In this document: piece by piece, positions 1 through 7,102 of the stretch | Numbering within the stretch: position 1 is the stretch's first letter | Layout: each line of letters begins with the position of its first letter | Assembly (NCBI GenBank): GCA_014728875.1 | Contig: WJKV01000087.1 | Coordinates: 1-13,261 of the forward strand | Reading direction: 5' to 3' | DNA: 13,261 nucleotides | From: Candidatus Woesearchaeota archaeon | GTDB lineage: Archaea; Nanobdellota; Nanobdellia; Woesearchaeales; WJKV01 | Position numbers and translations under genes: made by a program | The notes under the pieces: model-generated | Told to the model about the DNA's origin: nothing | The model's database searches: none | The model's input: only the letters and a program-made list of their open reading frames with translations

Positions 1-134
1 TAAACAGTAGTCAACTGTGAGATTAATGTATTATTTAAACATATCGAATAAGAATAAATTTTGGTTTTAATTATAAAAAATTGTCTTTTTGCAGAAGTAG
101 TAACAAATAGAGAATAAAAGAATCAAATAGCAGA
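1..134. other. AT-rich intergenic stretch at the left edge
   Basis: No supportable gene, RNA or repeat was found here. All frames are closed by stops. The stretch lies downstream of pelota, which is read leftward. A run of six A on the plus strand (75-80) would be a T6 tract in the pelota transcript, about 55 bases past its stop. It is the only candidate transcription stop and a weak one. Confidence 0.5.
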
Positions 135-1169
135 TTAATCTATCTTATATCTAAGCAGGGCGCCTATTCCGCCCAGTCCCTGGAGTTTTTTTCCTCCATC
201 ATGCCCTGTGCTTATGATGTAAACATCTCCCTGCATCTTTTCTGTCTTTTCCATTAATCTGTCTATTTCTTCAAACAAATCTTTTTCTTTCTTATCGTGC
301 AGAAACTTGTCTGTCAGCAACAATGTCTTGACAGCGCCTGCTTCTACGCATTCTTTAACCTGGTCATAACCATAGCTTGCTTTTCCTGACTTGCTTATCT
401 CTGTCAGCAGCTCTTCCACCAGTTTGATTTCAACAGCAGTCCTGTCTTCTTTCAGCACACTCTTCAGTTCGTCGCTTCTCAAAGCTTCGTCAATCCCTTT
501 TTCAGCGCCGGTGCTGCATGTCGCGAAAACACTGATTTTCCTGATCTTGTCGTCCAGCTTGTTTTTTATCTTCTCTTTCCACATGCTTGGGCTGGCGACT
601 ATGACTTTCTTTATCTTGTATCTTTCTATGTACTCTTCGAGCTGAACCACAGCCTGTGCAAAAAAATCCTTGGTTTCTGTCGAGAAGGCTTTCTTCTCGA
701 CTTCGCCTTCTATAGAGGCAAGGATTGAAAAGCCTTTGGGCTTCAGCAAGGCGTAGCAGGCATTCTCCCTGTCTATTGCAAATATCAGAATCTCTGCCTT
801 CTCTTTCACAGCGTCATCAAGTTTATTCAACTGATGCTTGTACCATTTAGATTTCTGGATTGTGATCTCGCTGTTCAGCTCAAGGTTGAACGATTGGTGC
901 GCGCCTTTCTCGACTTCTTCTGGCCCTTCTACAATAATCCCTCCCACTCTCAGAACAGAGGGACTGTATTCGATCTTTTCTGCTTTTATCTTCATGAAGT
1001 ACGTTTTCTTTACTGCTTTTTCTTTTTCTCCGATTTTTATTTTTCTGGTAGTCCTTCCTTTAATCAAGTCTTCAGGTTCAATGATGTGGCTCAAATACCA
1101 CAGATCATCGATATTCGTGATCTGTATCTTAACTTTCCCTTCCTTCAGGTTTTTGTTCAGGATTTTCAT
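135..1169 (-). CDS. pelA: Pelota (Dom34) ribosome rescue factor
   Basis: Archaeal pelota, 344 residues, the normal length for the family. Pelota resembles a release factor but lacks the catalytic GGQ loop. With an aEF1A/Hbs1-type GTPase it enters stalled ribosomes and starts their disassembly together with ABCE1; this is family knowledge. The N-terminal Sm-like domain shows the typical DDLWYLSHIIEPEDLIKG stretch (residues 21-38). The central eRF1-2-like domain covers roughly 125-245. The C-terminal eRF1-3-like domain contains YGYDQVKECVEAGAVKTLLL, and the protein ends with the family tail GGIGALLRY. There is no GGQ or NIKS motif, which argues against aRF1. The ATG lies about 29 bases from the centre of a minus-strand TATA box (1195-1202), so the mRNA is probably leaderless. 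It is divergent from the membrane-protein block and has no evident functional tie to it. Confidence 0.95.
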   Translation of the reverse strand: MKILNKNLKEGKVKIQITNIDDLWYLSHIIEPEDLIKGRTTRKIKIGEKEKAVKKTYFMKIKAEKIEYSPSVLRVGGIIVEGPEEVEKGAHQSFNLELNSEITIQKSKWYKHQLNKLDDAVKEKAEILIFAIDRENACYALLKPKGFSILASIEGEVEKKAFSTETKDFFAQAVVQLEEYIERYKIKKVIVASPSMWKEKIKNKLDDKIRKISVFATCSTGAEKGIDEALRSDELKSVLKEDRTAVEIKLVEELLTEISKSGKASYGYDQVKECVEAGAVKTLLLTDKFLHDKKEKDLFEEIDRLMEKTEKMQGDVYIISTGHDGGKKLQGLGGIGALLRYKID

Positions 1170-1194
1170 TTTAAACTAAAGGCTTTATTTATGC

Positions 1195-1202
1195 TTTATA
1201 TA
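1195..1202 (-). promoter_or_regulatory. TATA box for pelota
   Basis: Minus-strand TATATAAA. Its centre is about 29 bases upstream of the pelota ATG, so transcription should start at or within a few bases of the start codon. No Shine-Dalgarno sequence precedes the ATG, which fits a leaderless message. Confidence 0.7.
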
Positions 1203-1232
1203 GCTTTTGCGTCTTTTATTAAAACAGTAGGA

Positions 1233-1240
1233 TTTATATA
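1233..1240 (+). promoter_or_regulatory. TATA box for the membrane/lipoprotein block
   Basis: Plus-strand TTTATATA. A start about 25 bases downstream falls near 1262-1265, just ahead of the GGAAGGTGG Shine-Dalgarno. It lies 31 bases from the oppositely oriented pelota TATA box, so the two form a compact divergent promoter. The box overlaps an upstream in-frame ATG at 1240, which therefore is unlikely to be transcribed. Confidence 0.7.
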
Positions 1241-1264
1241 TGGAAAGGTATTTTTATTTAAAAA

Positions 1265-1273
1265 GGAAGGTGG
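1265..1273 (+). promoter_or_regulatory. Shine-Dalgarno that sets a GTG start
   Basis: GGAAGGTGG contains AGGTG, complementary to the archaeal 16S rRNA tail. It ends 5 bases before GTG at 1279. Together with the TATA box at 1233-1240 it favours GTG 1279 over the in-frame ATG at 1240. Confidence 0.7.
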
Positions 1274-1278
1274 CCAGA

Positions 1279-2499
1279 GTGCATTTGAAATCGTACAAGG
1301 ATAGAAGAGGAACAGTCACTGGTTCAGGCGCAGCTGCGTTTGTGGCATTATTGGCAGCAGTCATAATTCTGTACATGCTTTTAGTTCCTCCAGAATACAG
1401 GGAAGAAATCCTGGGTCCTGTTGTTCCAGGTGAAGAAGAGCCTGGCGTGATAACTCCTGGCGGCGAACCAGTCACAGAAGTGGAGATCCTGTCAAAAGTG
1501 CCAGGAAGGCTTGACAAGCTTGCCACACCAAGCTTGACAGTGCCGCTTGATTCTGTTGTCTTATTCTCTGATGTTGAGAGCAAGAAAATAGGAGAGGCGA
1601 CTTCAGTCTTTGCGCAGAACAGCCTGTTGAGCGAAGAAACAGACGCCATCCGCTTTAATGTCCTTGATCCTGTCAATACCCAGAATGTTCTCCTGACATT
1701 CAAGGCAAAGAAAAGCAAGGGAAGGATTGTAATAAAATTGAACGGCAATGTTGTATTTAACGACATCATCACGCAGCCAACAATAACTCCGATACCAATA
1801 CCTACTGAATATCTTCAAAAGCAGAATCTTATGGAATTCAGGGTCGCAGGCCCTGGCTGGAAATTCTGGAGTACAAACGAATATCTTCTTGAGAATGTAC
1901 AGATTGTAGGCGATGTTAAGGATGTGAGTCATCTGGAAGCCAAAACAAGATTCATCCTAGATTCAAATGATTTGCTGAATACAAAGAAAGCCAGGATACA
2001 GTTTGTTCCTAACTGCGCCCCGGGAGAGGCAGGCCCGCTAGAATTATACATCAATGATCAGATGATCGAGAAAGCAACACCGCTCTGCGGCGATCTGCAA
2101 AGGACAGAATTCCTGCCCCAGAAATTAAAGACAGGAGAGAATACTTTGACCTTCAAGACAGACGCCGGCTCTTACATCATAGACCAGATTCTCTTGACAT
2201 TTGTATTCCGGGAGCCTGTCATCCCTACTTATTATTTCGAGATAGAAGAAGAAGATCTGGATGAACTTCTTGATAGCGAGGATAAATATGCAGATCTAGA
2301 GCTTGAGTTTGTCGGTCCGGAGTTCAAAAATCTGGATGTTTACATCAACGGCCACACCATTCATATAGACGAGAAAGGAACAAGTTTCAATATGAATATT
2401 GAAGAATTTTTGATCTACGGAACAAACGCCATTAAATTGTATCCAAGATCCAGAAATATCGATGTCACGTCCTTAAATATCAAAGTCATTACTGAATAA
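1279..2499 (+). CDS. Single-helix anchored protein with three beta-rich repeats
   Basis: No family recognised. About 406 residues from the GTG; an in-frame ATG 39 bases upstream overlaps the TATA box. After a short basic N-terminus (KSYKDRRG) comes TGSGAAAF and one membrane helix of about 20 residues, then PPEYREEILG and a Pro/Gly/Glu-rich linker. This suggests an N-in, C-out single-pass protein. The rest is beta-rich and appears to hold three diverged repeats (about 1540-1917, 1930-2208 and 2230-2496). Each has a strand ending in an [LV]N-G or IN[DG] turn (IVIKLNGNVVF, LELYINDQMI, LDVYINGHTI), then a G-x-N-x-[IL]-x-[FL]-like or NLMEF strand, then a closing hydrophobic strand (VQIVGDV, ILLTFVF, LNIKVI). 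Such strand patterns occur in jelly-roll and Ig-like folds. It is the first gene of the block and ends 17 bases before the polytopic membrane protein, so co-transcription is likely. Confidence 0.75.
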   Translation: MHLKSYKDRRGTVTGSGAAAFVALLAAVIILYMLLVPPEYREEILGPVVPGEEEPGVITPGGEPVTEVEILSKVPGRLDKLATPSLTVPLDSVVLFSDVESKKIGEATSVFAQNSLLSEETDAIRFNVLDPVNTQNVLLTFKAKKSKGRIVIKLNGNVVFNDIITQPTITPIPIPTEYLQKQNLMEFRVAGPGWKFWSTNEYLLENVQIVGDVKDVSHLEAKTRFILDSNDLLNTKKARIQFVPNCAPGEAGPLELYINDQMIEKATPLCGDLQRTEFLPQKLKTGENTLTFKTDAGSYIIDQILLTFVFREPVIPTYYFEIEEEDLDELLDSEDKYADLELEFVGPEFKNLDVYINGHTIHIDEKGTSFNMNIEEFLIYGTNAIKLYPRSRNIDVTSLNIKVITE

Positions 2500-2501
2500 A
2501 A

Positions 2502-2506
2502 GAGGT
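2502..2506 (+). promoter_or_regulatory. Candidate Shine-Dalgarno for the polytopic protein
   Basis: GAGGT occurs twice between the stop at 2499 and ATG 2517, at 2502-2506 (10 bases before the ATG) and 2510-2514 (2 bases before). The first has the more workable spacing. No TATA box is present in the 17-base gap, which supports translation from the upstream gene's transcript. Confidence 0.5.
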
Positions 2507-2516
2507 ATAGAGGTCC

Positions 2517-5500
2517 ATGGTCCAATTAGATCCTTTGTCTATTTCATTAGTAGATTTTATATTCGGCACAGAAACCATGAGCGTCCAGGCAGCGTTCCTG
2601 GTCTTCTTAGTTATTTTTAAAATAATAATGCATGTCATCACCACTCCTCCTTCTGGCGCGCGGCAGGGAGCCGGCGAAGCAAAAGCAGAACAGAAGACTT
2701 CTTTGGGTTTCATGGACAATGTGATGATCTACATCGCAGTGATATTTTTTCTGCCTTTATGGACACTTATTCCTATCTTGTTGTTCCAGATCCTGAGGAT
2801 GAATAATCTTTTACCGAGCATCATCAGAGGCCCTTTGGATGCGTTGTCAGCAAAAATTCCTATTCAAGAGCACGATCCCAGGCACTTCAGTTTGTTCATC
2901 TTCGGCAGCATAATTGCAATGGTAATAATGAAGATTCCTTTCTTGTATAGTGCAATCAGTGCTTATTCAGGTTTTTCTGCCAGTCTGGGAAATGCGAGCT
3001 GGGGCATTAATTTGATCTTGTTATTGGTTGTTTTCCTGCTTTTCGCTCATGAAAAAGCAACTGTCAAAGGAAATCTGGCACAATTGGCAGCATCTTTTGT
3101 CGCGATCAGTTTTGTTGCAGGTTTTGAATGGGTTGTATTTTATCTCTTTATCCTGGCAATAAGGCCGTATCTAAGTTTCTTGAGAAAAGACACTCCTCAA
3201 GAGCAGGAATCAAGAGACAGACAGCTTACATATGCAGGTGTTCCAGGCGGATATGTTTCTACAGGTAAAAAAGGACTAATGGACATGGCATTGGATGCAA
3301 TGCAAATGGGTGTAAATTATAAGATGCTTAAGGGTGCAGTGGCTCCGGCTGCTGCGCCCGGGGCACCACCCGCAGAAAAAGTGCCGAAAGCAAAGATCGA
3401 AAAGCCAGAAACAAAAATAGCAGGTTTCGGCAAACCTGCGCCTGCTGAAAAACTTCCTCCTCCTGAGTTCATAGAAGAATCAGCACAGCAAGGAGCAAAA
3501 GCAGAAGTGCAAGCAGCAGGCGCCGGGAGCAATAAAGCAGCAGCAGCAATGCTGGCGCTGCAGATAGGGCAGAATGCGCTCGCTAGCAAAAGAGCAGCAA
3601 AAGAAAGTGCAAGGTCCCAGGCTGAATTGAAAAAAGTCAGCAGTGCAGAAGCAGCAGCACTGCGTTCTGACATAAGACAGCTGAAAGGAAATGTCTGTCC
3701 TGCATTCAATCTTGTTTTGGCTTTGATAATTGCAGTTGCAAAAGACATTGCTGATCTTTTCGGCCTTGGCGCGATACCGTACGCGGACGATCTCCTGGTT
3801 GCTATAATTTTTTACTTCCTTCTGAGAAAAAGCAAGAGCGGTGCAGCGACCTGGGGCAACTTCATTGTTTTTGCAATAGAAGGAACCTTTGGTTTTTTCC
3901 CCACCTCTACCTTGTTGGTCTTGTGGGCAATATTCTACGAATACATCCTGAACAAGGAGAGATGGGAACTTAGGAATTCGTACGCCCAGCTGTACGGCAG
4001 AAGGCTTTTCAAATACGCCCTCGCAGGCGTTGTCATTGTCATGATTGTGCTCGGTTTTGCAGTGTTTGACCTGCCTGCAGGAAAAGCAGTTGTATGGGCC
4101 CAGGATAAAGGACTTACAGATGTCCCTTACCAGATGGAAAGAGCAAAAGAAACTTTGAGATTATACAATCCTATCGAGATTGTTGACGAATGGTGGGAAA
4201 GGAACCTGGCGATCGCGAGAGGAGATTATTTTGTTGGAGAGGTAGAGAGTGTCCAGAACAAAAAACTAGGAATATTTGTAAAGAAAAAGCCGTTAGGAGA
4301 CAAGAAATTCTACAGAGGCGTTTCAGCCAGGGTGAGCGCGACAGTCACAGGAGAAAGCCTGAACACAAGAAAGTGCAGGGAAAACCTCACTTCTGACTGC
4401 TTTGTATTCTTTGACTGCCAGGTTGAAGATTTCGGCAGTGCGAATGCATATCCAAGATATCTGACAATGCTGGACCTTGCAGGGGGCGGCGCAAGGCTTG
4501 ACTGTGATTTCACACCATTAACAAGCGGTCCGAAAAAAGTCATATTCAAAGCGTACTTTGATTTCCAGACCAAAGCTTACCTTCCTGTTGTTTTAGTCCC
4601 TTATCAGTCCAAGATAGAAAAAGACAGGGAAGTACTGTTGGCAGAAACAGGCTACAGTCCTCTTGATTTGTCTGTTGCGAAATACACGCCAGGCCCTGTT
4701 GAATTGGGTCTCGGTTTCGAAGAACAGCAGCCGCTCGGCGTCGGCAGGCTGGAGATTGCGGCGCCTGCAGGCATGCCGATAACAGGAAGCGCTGTCGAGG
4801 ACATTCCACAGGACACGCAGGTTGTGCAGCCCGGTTTCGGAATAAGCACAGATTACGGGACTCCGTTCGGATTTAACCTGAGAAACTTGTGGAGGCAGGG
4901 AAAAATAATAGCAATACAGAACATTTCTGTTATCCTTCCTGACAATATGGAGCTGTTCAAATGCGATCCGGCATTCACATCAAAGCCGAAATTCCTGCCG
5001 AACACAAAAGAAGTGGAATATAACTTATTGAAGCCGATCACAACAGAAGAGATCGAAACATTCAGAACTTTTGACTGCTGGGTCAGACAAAGAGAAGGTT
5101 CTGAAAGGCCGCTTCTCACAGGCTCGACAACAACCTATTTTGCAAAGATAGTCGCAAATTACAGGTATCAGGTTGAAGATGCCGCTATCGCAAGGGTGGA
5201 AGAGTTCACCAAAAGAGGAAAAGTTGTTGCAGATGTAAACCAGTTATCTGCTTATGATTATTGTTCAGAAGAAGTCAAGCAAAACAAATGCGAATATCCT
5301 AGCAAGAATTTCTGTGATACAGATCCTTGTTTGCAGAATTGCTTCTGGGAGCCTGCAGACAGAGGCTTTGTTACAGGAGGCGTAATCGGAGGCGCATTAG
5401 GCGCACCTTTGGCCCCAATAACTTTAGGCACGAGCATGGTGGCGGGCGCTGGCCTTGGCGCAGGAGCGCAGTATCTTTTGTTCGGAGGGGCAGGCTGTGA

Positions 5501-6008
5501 AGAATGCGAAGAAGACATGGACTGCTCAGATTATGAACAGAACGAGCACGAATGCAGTCTTGACCCTTGCGGTATTGGCTGCGAATGGCATAAAGACAAT
5601 TACTGCTACAGGATGACTGAGACAGACTTTGCTTCAAAATTATTGTTCCCTGTAAAATCCCATTATGTAAGCAAATGCCTGGAAGAGGAAAAAATAAAGA
5701 TAAATGCAGAAAATCAGGAAATAGTTTCCGTTGAAAGCGGAAAATTAGAGCTGAAGGACGGAAAAATCATTATCAGGCATCCATATGGCTATGAAAGCAC
5801 ATATGAAGGCCTTCGAGCAGTAAGAAGAATAGGCAATGCCGCAAAGAACAGCATCATTGGTTTTGCAACCAAAGACTTTGAGTTCGGCCTTAAGAAGGAT
5901 GGCAAGCCGATTGACTTGTTTAAACTTTATAAAGACCAGGTTCCTTCGACAGTATTGAGAAGTACAGATCCTAGCTGTACAGGAGATGAAAATGCCACGA
6001 GAACTTAA
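2517..6008 (+). CDS. Large polytopic membrane protein with Cys-rich ectodomain
   Basis: No family recognised; 1163 residues. The N-terminal membrane part has about five hydrophobic helices (roughly 24-43, 69-92, 124-144, 163-177, 188-215). A charged, Ala/Pro/Lys/Glu-rich, probably cytoplasmic stretch follows (about 220-390). Three or four more helices lie at 393-518. The rest (about 520-1163) should be extracytoplasmic. It holds two beta-rich modules (about 600-695 and 772-895) with cysteines at 620, 628, 634, 663, 816 and 853. Next is a pair of identical-pattern Cys motifs, C-x2-D-P-C-x3-C-x-W (933-944 and 1013-1024), either side of a Gly/Ala-rich hydrophobic stretch (949-993). A short beta-rich tail ends the protein. 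The first module ends in a pattern like the lipoproteins downstream. The stop overlaps the next gene by 17 bases. A scaffold or transport role in the envelope is inference only. Confidence 0.8.
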   Translation: MVQLDPLSISLVDFIFGTETMSVQAAFLVFLVIFKIIMHVITTPPSGARQGAGEAKAEQKTSLGFMDNVMIYIAVIFFLPLWTLIPILLFQILRMNNLLPSIIRGPLDALSAKIPIQEHDPRHFSLFIFGSIIAMVIMKIPFLYSAISAYSGFSASLGNASWGINLILLLVVFLLFAHEKATVKGNLAQLAASFVAISFVAGFEWVVFYLFILAIRPYLSFLRKDTPQEQESRDRQLTYAGVPGGYVSTGKKGLMDMALDAMQMGVNYKMLKGAVAPAAAPGAPPAEKVPKAKIEKPETKIAGFGKPAPAEKLPPPEFIEESAQQGAKAEVQAAGAGSNKAAAAMLALQIGQNALASKRAAKESARSQAELKKVSSAEAAALRSDIRQLKGNVCPAFNLVLALIIAVAKDIADLFGLGAIPYADDLLVAIIFYFLLRKSKSGAATWGNFIVFAIEGTFGFFPTSTLLVLWAIFYEYILNKERWELRNSYAQLYGRRLFKYALAGVVIVMIVLGFAVFDLPAGKAVVWAQDKGLTDVPYQMERAKETLRLYNPIEIVDEWWERNLAIARGDYFVGEVESVQNKKLGIFVKKKPLGDKKFYRGVSARVSATVTGESLNTRKCRENLTSDCFVFFDCQVEDFGSANAYPRYLTMLDLAGGGARLDCDFTPLTSGPKKVIFKAYFDFQTKAYLPVVLVPYQSKIEKDREVLLAETGYSPLDLSVAKYTPGPVELGLGFEEQQPLGVGRLEIAAPAGMPITGSAVEDIPQDTQVVQPGFGISTDYGTPFGFNLRNLWRQGKIIAIQNISVILPDNMELFKCDPAFTSKPKFLPNTKEVEYNLLKPITTEEIETFRTFDCWVRQREGSERPLLTGSTTTYFAKIVANYRYQVEDAAIARVEEFTKRGKVVADVNQLSAYDYCSEEVKQNKCEYPSKNFCDTDPCLQNCFWEPADRGFVTGGVIGGALGAPLAPITLGTSMVAGAGLGAGAQYLLFGGAGCEECEEDMDCSDYEQNEHECSLDPCGIGCEWHKDNYCYRMTETDFASKLLFPVKSHYVSKCLEEEKIKINAENQEIVSVESGKLELKDGKIIIRHPYGYESTYEGLRAVRRIGNAAKNSIIGFATKDFEFGLKKDGKPIDLFKLYKDQVPSTVLRSTDPSCTGDENATRT
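5981..5985 (+). promoter_or_regulatory. Shine-Dalgarno inside the upstream gene
   Basis: AGGAG directly abuts one ATG (5986) and lies 6 bases before a second in-frame ATG (5992). Only the second has usable spacing, so 5992 is taken as the start of the first lipoprotein. The site lies within the last codons of the polytopic gene, so the two are translationally linked. Confidence 0.65.
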
Positions 6009-7017
6009 GCAAAAAAGCTTCACTTCGAGCTTGTGTTTATTAATCCTGTTAGCCGCCATTTTAATAATTGCAGCTGGCTGCGATTTTGAATTTGAAAAAG
6101 AAGAAAAAGGCATTCTTCCGGACTATAGAACAGGGTATGAAGGACTAAACATGAAATTTGTTGACACTCCTTCCTATGACCTGTTTGAGAATGACCTGTT
6201 TATCCTGCAGATAGATTTCCAAAATAAAGGGGCGTATGACATTGACGACGGCGTTCTCCGCATAAATTATCCTTCCCAATTATTGACATTAAGATCCGAA
6301 GAAAGCACAAGAGAGATTCCTGAATTGAAAGGAAAAAGTTTCTTTAATCCGCAGGGAGGTTTTATCGAAGTGCCTGAAGTGTTTGATTTTAAGGCAGGAA
6401 CTGTTCCAGGAGAGGCAGGTATTGAAGCGTCTGTCGTTGCGAATGCCTGTTATCATTATAAGAGCCAGGCCACTTTATTGGCCTGTATTGGACCGAGGAT
6501 GGGTCCTGGCACATGCAATTTCGAGAGCCTGAATATCGACCTTAATCTTTCCCAGGGCCAGGGCGCGCCGCTGGTAATCGAAAGAGTGGAGGAAAGCATA
6601 AGTCCTGTCGATGAAGAGACCAGTTCAATCACTTTCCAGATAGAGATAGCAAACAGAGGAGAGGGCGAAGTCTTCAGATATCTCAAATCAGGAGAAGATT
6701 CGAACATAGATTCTGTTTGCAAAGGCATCTACAAGTTTGACAGCCATAAGCCTGTTGATGTCTTGAATGCGTTTGATTTCACTTTGCAGTTGTCGACTGA
6801 CTACAAATACGACAGCAAGACAAAGGAAGCAACAGGCAATGTGGTCTGTCAGCCAAGACTGAGGCCGCCTCATTTAGAGTCTGGCTACACAAAGATTATT
6901 TGCACGATAAGCGGAATCAAGGAAAAGACTGCATATAAAACCCCTTTAATAATCACATTAGACTATGGCTACAGGATTACAGACACAGAAAGAGTTACGA
7001 TCAAAAAGCCAAGATGA
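5992..7017 (+). CDS. Predicted lipoprotein 1 of a tandem paralogous trio
   Basis: No named family; 341 residues from ATG 5992 (two more from ATG 5986). A basic N-terminus (RELKQK) and a hydrophobic stretch lead to a lipobox, IIAAGC, with the lipid-acceptor Cys at residue 30. The mature part starts with an acidic linker and then a domain with an [FI]-x-[IV]-strand-N-x-G pattern (LFILQIDFQNKG), as in Ig-like/CARDB-type domains. A CYHYKS motif follows, with a second Cys 12 residues on and a third 10 further. Then come GQGAPL, a second beta-rich domain, three more cysteines and a closing strand pair (IITLDYGYR). The six cysteines recur in order in the next two genes. It overlaps the polytopic gene by 17 bases, which indicates coupled translation. 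The function, perhaps subunit or ligand binding on the outer membrane face, is inference. Confidence 0.75.
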   Translation: MPRELKQKSFTSSLCLLILLAAILIIAAGCDFEFEKEEKGILPDYRTGYEGLNMKFVDTPSYDLFENDLFILQIDFQNKGAYDIDDGVLRINYPSQLLTLRSEESTREIPELKGKSFFNPQGGFIEVPEVFDFKAGTVPGEAGIEASVVANACYHYKSQATLLACIGPRMGPGTCNFESLNIDLNLSQGQGAPLVIERVEESISPVDEETSSITFQIEIANRGEGEVFRYLKSGEDSNIDSVCKGIYKFDSHKPVDVLNAFDFTLQLSTDYKYDSKTKEATGNVVCQPRLRPPHLESGYTKIICTISGIKEKTAYKTPLIITLDYGYRITDTERVTIKKPR

Positions 7018-7041
7018 GGATTAAGAAATCCATTAGAAACC

Positions 7042-7049
7042 TTTATATA
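7042..7049 (+). promoter_or_regulatory. Internal TATA box ahead of lipoprotein 2
   Basis: TTTATATA in the 85-base gap between lipoproteins 1 and 2. A start near 7070 would leave a leader of about 30 bases carrying AGGTGA (7090-7095), 7 bases before GTG 7103. Lipoproteins 2 and 3 can thus be transcribed separately from the first three genes. Confidence 0.65.
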
Positions 7050-7102
7050 TCATATAACTATTAAATCCTGTAAAAATAAGAGTTAAAAAAGGTGAATAAC
7101 GC

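Noticed and set aside
135..1169. Pelota gene as aRF1
   Set aside because: Neither the GGQ nor the NIKS motif is present, and length and tail fit pelota.
834..1304. Plus-strand open frame opposite pelota
   Set aside because: Antisense to a well-supported gene; its sequence is Phe-rich low-quality translation with no motif, and it would run across both promoters.
3317..3748. Minus-strand open frame opposite the polytopic gene
   Set aside because: It exists because the opposite Ala-rich codons contain few reverse stops; its Ala/Ser/Phe composition mirrors the sense linker.
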